64,000 bases of DNA from Stieleria maiorica (GCF_008035925.1 NZ_CP036264.1:643774-707773), one strand, 5' to 3'; positions 16,913 through 27,500 are shown, counted from the stretch's first letter. Notes: generated from the sequence alone by a model not told the origin. Program-made: numbers and translations.

Positions 16913-17206
16913 ATGTCGCAACGCAACGCATGCGTTGCATTGACCCTCGATCTGATCGATTGGATTCGCGCGTATGAAGTGCACATCATCGAGCAGTTGG
17001 GGATCGAGTACCGTCGGGGGACGCTGATCCGGTGGAACAACGGCAAACGTCCGTTCGCGCCGGCCGAGAGATTTGCGCCAGCTTGGCGTGAGTTGTCATT
17101 TCACGTCGCCGCTAACTTTTGGCGCTTATTCCAGGCCGAAGCGAGTTTGAACGCCACCGAAGTCGTTGCGGAATGCACGGTCAGGACGAAATTGCCGATT
17201 GGGTAA
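16913..17206 (+). CDS. Possible small hypothetical protein
   Basis: A 97-codon frame starts at ATG 16913 with an AGGA about 10 bases upstream; an in-frame GTG lies at 16883. The translation (MSQRNACVALTLDLIDWIRA, then EQLGIEYRRGTLIRWNNGKRPF) has the look of a folded helical protein rich in Trp and Arg, unlike the shadows nearby. It starts 45 bases after the previous stop. No family is recognised and there is no signal peptide. It may be a remnant or a genuine small gene. Confidence 0.35.
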   Translation: MSQRNACVALTLDLIDWIRAYEVHIIEQLGIEYRRGTLIRWNNGKRPFAPAERFAPAWRELSFHVAANFWRLFQAEASLNATEVVAECTVRTKLPIG

Positions 17207-17216
17207 CACAGGCCGG

Positions 17217-17245
17217 TTGCAAGCTTGGGTGCACAATCATAGTAT
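17217..17245 (+). promoter_or_regulatory. Candidate sigma-70-like promoter of the first giant surface-protein gene
   Basis: TTGCAA (17217-17222) and TAGTAT (17240-17245) are separated by 17 bases, each matching the vegetative consensus at 4 of 6 positions. The start codon of the 2250-residue gene is about 72 bases downstream. This is inference from spacing and position. Confidence 0.3.
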
Positions 17246-17262
17246 ATGCACATTGTGTGCAT
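17246..17262. promoter_or_regulatory. Perfect 7-bp-arm palindrome, candidate operator
   Basis: ATGCACA-TTG-TGTGCAT is a perfect inverted repeat with a 3-base spacer. It follows the candidate -10 box directly and ends 54 bases before ATG 17317. That is the usual place for a repressor site; the binding protein is unknown. Confidence 0.4.
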
Positions 17263-17316
17263 GTAAACGGTGTCTGAGTCTGCAGCTGCGTTCCTTCTGC
17301 CTGGAGTTTTGGAGTG

Positions 17317-20300
17317 ATGAGTACCTTCCGTTTTGGCCGCTGGTCCCGTTCGCGAAGTCATGCCAAGGGTCGAGGGTTGCGGCCAGCGACGCGTCGCAGA
17401 GCCTCCCGACTGGAGCAGCTGGAGCGGCGTCAATTGTTGGCGGCAGAGCTCGAAAACCTCTTGACCACCCAACACGTCGACCTGAATCTCCAGCACGAAT
17501 CGGGCCAGTGGCAGTTGGGCGTGGAAGCGGACGAAACGGGCGGAAAAGTTCACTACACCAACGATCAGGCGCTGCTGTACGCCGGATCGCCCGCGCGGGT
17601 CGTCATGCCAGAAGGCGCTCCGCTGGATTTTGTCGGGGTTGACCCCGGTGAGAACTTTTACCTGTTGCCACAATCGCAGGCGCAGAACGCCGAAGCGCTG
17701 TTTCTTGGAGTGGCGGGGTATGGTTTGGATGACACCGTTGATCGGTATGACGCTTCAGCAGAGTCGAAAGGCCGAACCGGCGCTCAACAAGTTCGATGGG
17801 CCAAGGCAGCCTTGGCCGACGTCAGGCATGTGAATCCCGACGGCTCGGCGGGGTCGGGGGAATTCTCGATGTGGCAGTCGGGAGTCTTCGGCCAGACGGT
17901 GGTGTTCATGTCCTCGTTTGACGACGGCGTCGCCAACGCAAACGCGTTGGGGCTGGACACGACCGACGGCATCTCCGCAGACGACGCCGTTTGGATCTCG
18001 ACGGGAAGCCACGCGCATTACAATTTCGGCTTCACGCAGCCGGGGCGCTATGAAGTCGACCTGCGATTGTCCGCCTACTTCGGCGATGATAATTCGACGA
18101 CTCCCAACAGTGCGGGTTTTAGTCAAAGCGATCCGATCACCGTCTATTTCTCCGTCGAGAGCGTCGGACAGGTGCAGTTCGATGCGTCCAGCTACAGCGT
18201 CGACGAGGATGCCGGCACGGCGTCGATCGATGTGGTTCGCACCGGCGGCAGCGATGGGCGGATCAGTGTCAACTACGCCACCGGCGACGCGACGGCGGTG
18301 GCCGATAGCGACTACACGCCGATGTCCGGTGAGATCGTGTTAGCCGATGGCCAGACGCGGAAAACGATCGAGATCCCGATCCTGGATGACGCGACCGCCG
18401 AGGGCGACGAATCGTTCCACGTCGGTTTGATGACGCCGCTGCCGGCGGGCATCGACACGTACCTCAGGCAATCCGAAGACGACGCGAACGGGTTGCTGGG
18501 TGATGTCGTTTCCACGACCGTGACGATCCGGGCCAACGACGGTTCGTTCGGTGTCACCGGCATCCAGGAATCCTACCTGCCCGGCGAGGTCCTGCAGGCC
18601 AGGATCGCCGGGGTGACACTTGAGGAGGGGCAGGAGGTTCAGTGGCGGATCCGTCCGGCCGGGACCGACTTCTCGGGGACCGTGCTGAGCCGATTTGTCC
18701 CGGAGACCAACACCCCGGACGCCCGAGCCGGACTTCTGGACATGCAGCTGGACGCGTCTTTCGACGGGTACGAGTTGGTCGCTGCGGTCATGCAGGACTT
18801 CCAAGCGATCGCCACGACCAAGTGGGCGGGTCCGATCACGGTGTCCAACGCGGTCGAGCCGCTGTCGATCACCTACAACGGGCCGACTCCGTTCCGCATC
18901 GGTGAGACGGCGTCACTGGTCGCCACCGGTCGGGAGTTGGTCGAAGGGGAAAGCCTGAAGGTTGTCATCAACGCCTCGCTCGACCACTACGCCCTGTGGA
19001 GGTCGGCGCGCGGTTACGACCAGATCGATGCGCGCACGTTTGCCTTTGAACCACCCAGCAATAACCTCTACCCGCTGGCGTTGCAGGTGATCCGGGACGG
19101 TCTGGTTGTGGCTCAATCCGAGAGTTTTGAAGTCGACGCTGAACGAGTGGAGTTCTTCTTTGAAGGCATGCAGCCTGTCTACCGGGCGGGCCAGACGTTC
19201 AGTGCGATGATCACGGTCGATCCAGACCTGGGCGACAAGGTGACGTATTCGTGGGCGATGTACGACGACGACCAGAACCCGATGAAAGTCGCGCAAGGAG
19301 AAGCAGGCCGAACGTTCGAGATGCCGCTCACGGCCGACTTGGACGGGCAGCGGATGTACATCCAGGCCAGGGTGGCCTATGAAAGTGGCAACACGGCGCT
19401 CGTCGGCGGAGCCTATCCCTACCTGACGGTGATCGACAACGCGTCGGATCAGCTCTTTTTATTCAGCTCGCTGCCGGATCATTACCACCAGGGTTCCCCG
19501 GTGGACCTGCAACTGTTCGCCGATCCCGGATTGGGTGAGGGGGATTCGATCGCCTGGCAGTGGCGTTGGCCCGGCATGGACTGGGAGACGATGCCCGGGG
19601 CCGAAGGGTTGAACCATCAGCTGACCGCGGAGCAGGCGATGGATGGGCTTGAAGTGCGGGCCACATTAACGTTCGCGAATTCCAATTTTGATCCGATGGC
19701 CGCCGGTCCGGTCACGATCGAGATCGATGACCACGGCAGCGCTCCGTTGCAGCAGCCGACGGTCACCGGTGAGCTGTCGGTGATCGGCGACAATTTGGTC
19801 ACGCTGACCCGCCAACTGCCGACCGATGTCGGCACGATTCTGACCAGCCACCTTTGGGAGCGCAAGGGCGCGGGTGAATCGACGTTTTCTCCGGTGGCGG
19901 GCCAGAGCGGCAGCACGCTGACGTTCGCGGCGACGATGGCCGATGACGGTGCGGAGTATCGCGTCTCCATCCTGAAGCCCGACGGAACGGTCGCCTACGG
20001 TCCGTCCCCCGCCGTGGTCCTCGATGTCACAACGGGTCCGCACCCGGCGGCGGTGGTGCCGTTCGCGTTGCCCGCAACCCTTTCGACCGCTCCGGCCGGA
20101 CCGACCGGCGCGGCACTGGCGGATCTTGACGGTGACGGTGACGAGGACTTGCTCGTGCCGTCCTTCGGTTCGGTGGCGTGGCTGCCGTTGGATGCCGGAA
20201 CGTTCGGTGCGTCGATCACCGTCGCGGCGGTTGGTGCGGATGAAGCCGTCGCGGGAGATCTGGATGGCGATGGTGACCTGGATGTGATCGTGGCCGAAAC

Positions 20301-23300
20301 CGGTGTCGGGCTGGCTTGGTACCCCAACGACGGATCAGGTACATTCGGCAGCCGACACGTGATCGTAGATCTTCCCGGAGTGTCCCCGGGGACGCTGGGC
20401 GTGTCATTGGCCGATCTGGACGGAGACGGCGACCTGGATGCCGTGGCTAACAATCGGGAGCCGGGCGAGGTCACTTGGTATGCCAACGACGGTTCCGGTA
20501 ACTTCGCCATGGCAGCAGCGCTGCCGTTTGACGTCCCTTACACGTTCGGCTTGGCTTTCGCGGACCTCGATGGAGACGGCGACCAAGACGTGGCGGCGGC
20601 CAATTTCCCACTCAACCAAATCCTCTGGGCTGCCAATGACGGCGACGGCAACTTTGGATTGACTCTAACGGTGACGTCGGAGCTGACCGGTCCGTTCAGC
20701 GTGATCGCTGTCGATTTGGATGGGGATTCCGACCTCGATCTGGTGTCGGCCTCGTATGACGACAAGGTCGCAGTGTACGAGAACGATGGCAGTGGCAACT
20801 TCGGCCCGCAACAGATCCTGACCACCGCCGTGCTGACTCCTTACCGCTTGACCGCCGAAGATTTGAACGGCGACGGCGGCGTCGATGTGATCGTTGGTAG
20901 CGGCGCCAACGGTGATGTCGTCTGGTTGCCGGGCAACGGGGCTGGGGAATTTGAAGCGGCGCGGACGATTGTTTCGACCGGCGGAACCGCCGTGATGGCC
21001 ACGCCCGTGGTCGATCTGGATGGGGACGGAGACAAGGATGTGCTGGCCGCTGCGTACGCCACCGCAGTGATGAGCATCGAGAACCGGACCGGCGAATCGG
21101 CGACGGCCGTCTTCGCACCGGCGGCGGGGACCTATCGGACCGGTCAGTACGTGAACGTCGGCGTGTATTTCGGGTCGCCGGTCACGGTGACCGGATCGCC
21201 CTTCATTCCGGGCACGGTGGGCGGCAGCGCCGTTGAATTTGCCTACGTCGGCGGATCCGGCACCAACACGCTGACGTTCCGCTATGTCGTCCCCGCCGGC
21301 GCAGCCGACAGCGATGGGATCGAACTCGGAACATCGATCGATCCCAACGGCGGGACCCTTGTCGACGTCGTCGGCGAGGTGATCACCGGAAACGATTTGA
21401 ATGTTCCGGCGACGGACCTGTCGGGCGTTCTGATCGACGGAGTCGCTCCGCTGGTGACGTCGATCACTCGCATCGACACCAACCCGACCGTCGCGCGTTC
21501 GGTCAGCTTCCGCGTTGAATTCGATCAGTCCGTCAGCGGTGTGGACACGACCGACTTTGACGTCACCGCCGACGGAGTGGCCGGCGCGAGCGTCACCGCA
21601 GTCGAGGGCAGCGGCACGACTTACGTGGTCACAGTCGGGACCGGCTTCGGATCGGGGACGATTCGTTTGGATGTCTTGTTACATGCAACCGTCACCAACG
21701 TTGGCGGAAATTCGCTCGGTTCCGGATTCACGGGCGGTCAGGTGTACACGCTCAATCGCCGACCGGAGCGAACGCTGTCAACCTTCTACACCGCGGGGCA
21801 TGCCGATCTAGGCGTGAACTTTGTCGACGGTGGGTGGAAATTGAGTATCCACGCGGATGACCCCGAGGGCGATTACGCGACCGATGAAATCCTGACGATC
21901 GCCGGACCGAGTTCGGCGGAAACGGTCCCGAGTGGTTCGCAGTGGGATTTCCTGGGGTCAACCGACGGCACCGTGTTCGTCTTGCCCGCCTCGCCAACCG
22001 CGGATCTGCCCTTCCTAGGATTGGGTGCCGAAGAAACCACTCCTGGGACGTTTGCCGCGTACCTGGTCGACGACCCGCGTGTGGGCACGACCAGTCGTTG
22101 GATCAAACTCGATTTGATGGATGTCCGCGGTCCGGCTGGGGGCGAGTTTTCGATGTACTCGATCGGCAGCGAAGGCCCGCGCGTGTGGATGGCGTCGGCC
22201 GACGGGCTTGATGCGTTGGATTCGTATTGGCTGCGCGAGGGCAGCCACGATCACACCAACATGGCGTTCACCGAAGCTGGCTTCTACGAAATCGACGTGG
22301 TCGCGTCGGGCTTTCTGGACGCCAACGGAAACGGCACGCTGGACCCGGGCATGGATCCCTACACCGAAAGCGGCGTGACGACGTTGTACTTCCAAGTCAA
22401 CGAATCGGGCGAGCCGACGCCGGTGACGCTGCCCGCCGAGGTTGAATCGATCGACGTTCAACTTGTGCCCGTGGCACTTCCTTCCGACGCTAGCCTCGCC
22501 GATCTGCCAGCCGGCATCGACTCGATTCCCGTCGGCGAGAGCTACTTCGTCGAAGTCTGGGTTCAAGACCGAAGCGGTCAGATCGGTGGCATCGCGGGCG
22601 GCCGCATCGACATTCAGTACACCACAGATTTGCTGGATGCGTTGCAGCTGACCAACGAGAGTTTTGATGTTCTGCAATCTGGCGAGATCGACGATGCGGC
22701 GGGTCTGATCGACGACTTTGGTGGCGGAACTCTGATCCAACAACAAGCACTCGCGCCGCAGTGGGCTCGCCTCGGCTATGTCGAGGTCGTCGCCACCAGT
22801 GCCGGGGATGCCGAGTACCGATTGCTGCCCGGCAGCCTGCAGTTCGCTACGTTCGGAGGCGGAAACGTCGGATTCGACGACGTGGATTTAAGTGACATCG
22901 CAACCGTCACCCACACCGAATCCTTGCAACTGGATTTCGCGGTCGTACGAGAACCATCGGCGACGCGCGGCGATGGCAGCACCGCTCGGGTTCCCGACTC
23001 GGTGTCGTATGTGCACGAATGGGAACCGTTCTACGTGGAAGTCTATCTGTCCAACGTCACGGAGATGGCTGGAGTAGAAACGATTGCATTCGATCTGAGC
23101 TACGACACATCGATCACAACCGCGATGAAGTTTAAACCGGGCCCGTCGTTCGAGTTTTCCAACGGTTTGCCGCTGTTGGACGACATCGCGGGTATGATTT
23201 CCAACATCCAGTTGATCGCGACGGACCCGGGGCTCGGGACGGAACCGGTGCTTGTCGGGCATGTGCTATTCAGTCCCACCGATTCGGACGACGTCGCGGT

Positions 23301-24069
23301 CGATGAAGCGGGCACGCAGATTCTTGGCCCCCAAGGGATCGGGTTGGCGGCATCGGCGGTTGCCGACGTCGCAGGTCAGGAAGTGAACGTGGTGGCGGGT
23401 GCAGCACCGCCAACGGCCATGTGGGCGGTGCCCTACGATGTCGACGACAGTGACAGCATCGACTTTGCGGACTTCGCCGTTTTTGCCGCAGCCTTCGGCC
23501 AAACCGTTGGAGATGCAGAACCACCGTTCGCACGCTGGGCTGACTTTGATGGCAGCGGACTGGTCGATTATGACGACCTGGCTTACTTCGACGCCAACCA
23601 GGGTTTGACCGTTGACGGCTTTGAAAGGTTGATGTTCAGCTCGGCGTACCCAACGCCTGAGTTCGATCTGCCACTGCCGTCACCGCCGCCGGAACTGACT
23701 CAAGCGACACTGGAAACGTTCTCCAGCTTCGGCCCCTTCAGCAACGGGAACGATGCCTACGACGTCGACAACAGCGGCGAGACGTCGCCCCGGGACGCTT
23801 TGCTGGTCATCAACGCTTTGGCGTCACAGACGAACGCACGTCCCTTTTTCTTGGACGTCAATGGCGATGGCCAGACGTCGCCGATGGACGCGTTGTGGGT
23901 GATCAACCGATTGAGCCGGCTTCAGTCCGAACGAGCCTCCGCAACGGACGAGGCGTTGAGCACGTTGGGCGTTTCGGCGATGTCTCTGACGTCCGAGTCT
24001 CTGATGTCCGAGGACAGCGAGGACGACGAGTTGATCGAACTGATCGCCGCCGATCAGCAACTTTTTTAG
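17317..24069 (+). CDS. Giant multidomain surface protein with FG-GAP repeats, cohesin-like and dockerin-like modules
   Basis: ATG 17317 is chosen over GTG 17314 because of GGAG about 10 bases upstream. The 2250-residue product has an Arg-rich N-terminus and the planctomycete export motif LEQLERRQLLAAE (residues 32-44). Visible domains are: a surface-anchored-protein domain (about 44-285); Calx-beta (about 288-408); Ig/PKD-like beta modules (408-905); an FG-GAP/VCBS propeller region with repeated D-x-D-G-D-x-D calcium loops (921-1258); SwmB/Ig-like domains (1262-1480); a second surface-anchored-protein domain (1482-1692, RTLSTFYTAGHADLGVNF...); two cohesin-like modules (YFVEVWVQDRSGQIGGIAGG; FYVEVYLSNVTEMAGVETIA); then two dockerin-type I-like calcium regions (DVDDSDSIDFADFAVF with DFDGSGLVDYDDLAYF near 2040-2100; DVDNSGETSPRDALLVINAL with DVNGDGQTSPMDALWVINRL near 2146-2205). 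No C-terminal membrane segment is seen. It probably adheres or scaffolds at the cell surface. Confidence 0.85.
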   Translation: MSTFRFGRWSRSRSHAKGRGLRPATRRRASRLEQLERRQLLAAELENLLTTQHVDLNLQHESGQWQLGVEADETGGKVHYTNDQALLYAGSPARVVMPEGAPLDFVGVDPGENFYLLPQSQAQNAEALFLGVAGYGLDDTVDRYDASAESKGRTGAQQVRWAKAALADVRHVNPDGSAGSGEFSMWQSGVFGQTVVFMSSFDDGVANANALGLDTTDGISADDAVWISTGSHAHYNFGFTQPGRYEVDLRLSAYFGDDNSTTPNSAGFSQSDPITVYFSVESVGQVQFDASSYSVDEDAGTASIDVVRTGGSDGRISVNYATGDATAVADSDYTPMSGEIVLADGQTRKTIEIPILDDATAEGDESFHVGLMTPLPAGIDTYLRQSEDDANGLLGDVVSTTVTIRANDGSFGVTGIQESYLPGEVLQARIAGVTLEEGQEVQWRIRPAGTDFSGTVLSRFVPETNTPDARAGLLDMQLDASFDGYELVAAVMQDFQAIATTKWAGPITVSNAVEPLSITYNGPTPFRIGETASLVATGRELVEGESLKVVINASLDHYALWRSARGYDQIDARTFAFEPPSNNLYPLALQVIRDGLVVAQSESFEVDAERVEFFFEGMQPVYRAGQTFSAMITVDPDLGDKVTYSWAMYDDDQNPMKVAQGEAGRTFEMPLTADLDGQRMYIQARVAYESGNTALVGGAYPYLTVIDNASDQLFLFSSLPDHYHQGSPVDLQLFADPGLGEGDSIAWQWRWPGMDWETMPGAEGLNHQLTAEQAMDGLEVRATLTFANSNFDPMAAGPVTIEIDDHGSAPLQQPTVTGELSVIGDNLVTLTRQLPTDVGTILTSHLWERKGAGESTFSPVAGQSGSTLTFAATMADDGAEYRVSILKPDGTVAYGPSPAVVLDVTTGPHPAAVVPFALPATLSTAPAGPTGAALADLDGDGDEDLLVPSFGSVAWLPLDAGTFGASITVAAVGADEAVAGDLDGDGDLDVIVAETGVGLAWYPNDGSGTFGSRHVIVDLPGVSPGTLGVSLADLDGDGDLDAVANNREPGEVTWYANDGSGNFAMAAALPFDVPYTFGLAFADLDGDGDQDVAAANFPLNQILWAANDGDGNFGLTLTVTSELTGPFSVIAVDLDGDSDLDLVSASYDDKVAVYENDGSGNFGPQQILTTAVLTPYRLTAEDLNGDGGVDVIVGSGANGDVVWLPGNGAGEFEAARTIVSTGGTAVMATPVVDLDGDGDKDVLAAAYATAVMSIENRTGESATAVFAPAAGTYRTGQYVNVGVYFGSPVTVTGSPFIPGTVGGSAVEFAYVGGSGTNTLTFRYVVPAGAADSDGIELGTSIDPNGGTLVDVVGEVITGNDLNVPATDLSGVLIDGVAPLVTSITRIDTNPTVARSVSFRVEFDQSVSGVDTTDFDVTADGVAGASVTAVEGSGTTYVVTVGTGFGSGTIRLDVLLHATVTNVGGNSLGSGFTGGQVYTLNRRPERTLSTFYTAGHADLGVNFVDGGWKLSIHADDPEGDYATDEILTIAGPSSAETVPSGSQWDFLGSTDGTVFVLPASPTADLPFLGLGAEETTPGTFAAYLVDDPRVGTTSRWIKLDLMDVRGPAGGEFSMYSIGSEGPRVWMASADGLDALDSYWLREGSHDHTNMAFTEAGFYEIDVVASGFLDANGNGTLDPGMDPYTESGVTTLYFQVNESGEPTPVTLPAEVESIDVQLVPVALPSDASLADLPAGIDSIPVGESYFVEVWVQDRSGQIGGIAGGRIDIQYTTDLLDALQLTNESFDVLQSGEIDDAAGLIDDFGGGTLIQQQALAPQWARLGYVEVVATSAGDAEYRLLPGSLQFATFGGGNVGFDDVDLSDIATVTHTESLQLDFAVVREPSATRGDGSTARVPDSVSYVHEWEPFYVEVYLSNVTEMAGVETIAFDLSYDTSITTAMKFKPGPSFEFSNGLPLLDDIAGMISNIQLIATDPGLGTEPVLVGHVLFSPTDSDDVAVDEAGTQILGPQGIGLAASAVADVAGQEVNVVAGAAPPTAMWAVPYDVDDSDSIDFADFAVFAAAFGQTVGDAEPPFARWADFDGSGLVDYDDLAYFDANQGLTVDGFERLMFSSAYPTPEFDLPLPSPPPELTQATLETFSSFGPFSNGNDAYDVDNSGETSPRDALLVINALASQTNARPFFLDVNGDGQTSPMDALWVINRLSRLQSERASATDEALSTLGVSAMSLTSESLMSEDSEDDELIELIAADQQLF

Positions 24070-24107
24070 GCGACTAGCCGCCTCCGCGTCAACGTTCTAC
24101 CCGACTC

Positions 24108-24191
24108 ATGACCACCACAACCAAACTGCCCGTCACCGTACTTTCGGGATTCCTTGGAGCTGGCAAGACCACGCTGCTCAATCACGTGTAA
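24108..24191 (+). pseudogene. Truncated CobW/P47K-family GTPase start
   Basis: A 27-codon frame reads [20 protein letters not shown] and then NHV before TAA. This is the exact N-terminal strand and Walker A loop (GxGAGKTT) of CobW/YjiA-type metallochaperone GTPases, which normally continue with a further ~300 residues. Nothing resembling the NKxD or CxCC motifs follows in any frame. The homology breaks at 24188, so the rest of the gene was deleted or displaced. The remnant lies between two giant surface-protein genes. Confidence 0.75.
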
Positions 24192-24526
24192 GGGATTCTT
24201 TTGGTTGGCGAGTCGCCTGGACAAGATCGGCGCTTGGTCCCAGGCCGGACGCGTCGCCCGGCTCGATTTCGGCGGGTTCTGGTGGGCAGCGATTCCGAAA
24301 TCGCATTGGCCGAAGGTTGGAAAGCCGCACAACCTGCTCAGTCGATTCATCGCGCGCAACCGCCATTGCCGGGATTCCCTCATCGGACCCATCCTTTCTA
24401 GGGAAATCGGAAATCTGCGATCTGCTGACTTAGGTTTGCAGTATCGAAATCCGCTCCGATGTAGGGGGCGGAGCGTCACCGGGGGCCCGAATCCGACGAG
24501 CCGTCCTGCGAAACGAGACGCCGCTT
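24192..24526. other. Intergenic leader of the second giant gene
   Basis: About 335 bases follow the broken CobW fragment. Open frames here give no recognisable protein. The region must hold the promoter of the 3181-residue gene if that gene is not read through from upstream; no consensus promoter stood out. Confidence 0.4.
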
Positions 24527-27500
24527 TTGCCTGTCAAACCACCCATCCGTGTCTTCGACTTCTATCCGCTCGAAGATCGCATCCTGCTCAGCGCCGACGC
24601 TCCGGACACGATCGATGCCGGGGCGAACGCTGATGCAGCGTACCTTGATGCGCTGATCGAATTGATCGCCACCGAAGGTCAGCCGCAGGGAGACGGGCAT
24701 GCCTTCGAGGGGTTGCCCACCGCAGCGCCGGAGAATGGATATTCCGACTCGTCGGTTCAAGACGAACTGGCCTCCGACGCTGCAAGCCCGTCACCGCTCG
24801 ATCCGGCTCGCCCGATCGAAGTCGTCTTCGTGGATGCCGGAGTCGAAGATGCGGAAACGCTGATCGATGGATTGCGAGCCGACGCCGACGATGCGACGCA
24901 ATGGCTGGTCATCGAACTGGCCGGCGACGAGGACGGGATCGACCAGATCAGCCGCTCCCTGGCCGGTCTTTCCGGTGTCGACGCGGTACATCTGGTCAGC
25001 CACGGAGACGGCCAGGGACTTCGGCTCGGCAATGCGCGACTGGATTTGGACACGGCAACCGGCTATGCCCAGAAAATCGCATCCTGGGCGGGCGTTCTCG
25101 ATGCGGATGCGGATTTGCTGATCTACGGATGTGATTTGGCCAGCACGGACGATGGTCGTGAACTGATCGACACACTCGCTGCTTTGTGTGATTGCGACGT
25201 CGCGGCCAGCGAGGACGCAACCGGGCACCAGACTCTCGGTGGCGACTGGGATTTTGAGTACCAAGTGGGAACCATTCAGACGGAGGTGGCGTTTTCCTTG
25301 GCCGCCCGATCCGCGTGGGAAGGGACGCTTGCGACCTACACCGTCACCAACACCAACGATTCCGGTGCCGGTTCGCTGCGACAGGCGATCCTCGACGCCA
25401 ACGCCAACGCGGGGCTGGATACGATCGATTTCAACATCACCGGCACGGGCGTTCATGTCATCAGCCTAAACTCGGGACTTTCGATCACCGACGCAGTGAC
25501 ACTCGACGGCTTGAGCGAACCCGATTACGCGGGGACTCCAGTCGTGCGGATTGACGGCAATGCTTCCGGCTTTAGCGGTATCAGCGTCGCTGCGGGCGGA
25601 GCAGGTAGTACGATTCAGGGATTGATGATCACCGGATTCACCCTCGATGGGATCCATATCGCTTCCGGAGCGAACAACGTCACGATCGCCGACAACTGGA
25701 TCGGAACTTCCGGGACGGGATCGACGGGCATTGGAAACGGCGACGACGGGATTGATATCGCCGGATCAAATGCGCAAATCCTTCGCAACGTGATCACAAA
25801 CAATGGCGACGAAGGGATCACAATTGTTGGAACTGGAGTCACCGGGCATGTCATCCAAGGCAACTACGTCGGGCTTGATCCCGACGGTGCGACCGGTGGC
25901 GGAAACACGGACGTTGGAATTGCAATCATTTCGGGGACGGGAAACACGATCGGAGGCACAACATCGGCCCAGCGAAATGTGATTTCGATGAACTGGGAAG
26001 GTATCGAGATCAACACGTCCGACAACATCGTGCAAGGAAACTTCATCGGCACCGACGAATCCGGTGCTCTTGATCGCGGCAACCGCATTGGGGATGGAAT
26101 CGAAATCAATTCGGGCACGAATAATCTGGTCGGCGGCTCAGTGTCCGGAGCAGGAAACGTGATTTCGGCGAATGCAGATTCCGGAGTCGTCATCAAGTCG
26201 GGCGCTTCAAACACGACAATCACGGGGAACTTCATCGGAACTGACGCGTACGGGCTGAACGACCTCGGTAACACCAACGACGGCATCGTCATTATCGACA
26301 GTGCAAACAATACGATTGGTGGGGTGTCTCCCTTCCAACGGAACGTCATCTCCGGAAATGGATTGGGAATTCGTATTGGCGGAGCAGCTTCGACGGGAAA
26401 CGTCATTCTCAACAACTACATCGGCACGGATGTCGACGGAAATGCGACGCTGGGCAACGATTTTGACGGCATCTTTATCAGTCGATTTGCAGGGGCGGCT
26501 ACTGGCAATCCCACAAACAATGTAATTTGGGGGAGCAGTGCTGGAGATGGAAACCTGATCGCAGGCAATCTCCGTGACGGAATTCGTTTGTACGCTGACG
26601 CGGGAATCATCGGCAATTCGATTCTCTCAAACGTCATCCACTCCAACGCAGGGCTCGGCATTGATCTTGGTGGCGATGGGGTGACAGCTAACGACTCTGG
26701 TGATAGCGATGCCGGTGCGAATAACCTCCAAAATTATCCGATTCTGACATCGGCGCAGATGGTCTCCGCGACCGACGTGAATATCATCGGAACGCTCAAT
26801 GGAATTGCTAACAGTTACTACCGGATCGAGTTCTTTGCTGACGCGACCGGCAATGGCAGCGGATACGGTGAGGGACAGCGTTTTCTAGGCTATGTCAATG
26901 TCACGACCGATGGATCAGGGAACGCGGCGATCAACGCAACATTCTCGGCGCCAGTTGTTGAAGGTGAGTTCATTAGCGCTACCGCGACAAAGAGCAACAT
27001 CAGTTTCGATTCGTTTAGCGATACATCCGAATTTGCCCAGAACGTCACGGTCACCAACACCGCCCCGGTCGCAACCGATGATGCCTACTCTACCACCGTC
27101 AACACGACGTTGGACGTCGGACCGACAACAACCAATCTGGCCAACTGGTGGCAATTCGACGAAGGCAGCGGACAGAACACGGTCGATTCGGGATCGATGG
27201 GCAACGATGCGACCCTGGGCGCAACCGCCGCCGTCGATTCCGATGATCCGACTTGGAGCACCGGCTATGTCGGTTCGGGTGCACTGACGTTTGACGGATC
27301 GACTGACTATGTCGCGACTACGAGTACGGTGGCACAGTCGGCCAGCAGTTTCACCCTGTCCGCGTGGTTCCAAACGACGACGACGACCGGTCAACAGCAC
27401 ATCCTTTGGCAGGGCTACAGCAGCGGCAACGGTTACGGATCGGGGCCGGGAACGCCCGCCGAGGCAGAGATGGGGCTGACGATCGGGACCTACAACCAGT

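Noticed and set aside
24154..24633. A 159-codon plus-strand frame between two giant genes
   Set aside because: It overlaps both the CobW fragment and the start of paralogue 1 in other frames and shows no motif.
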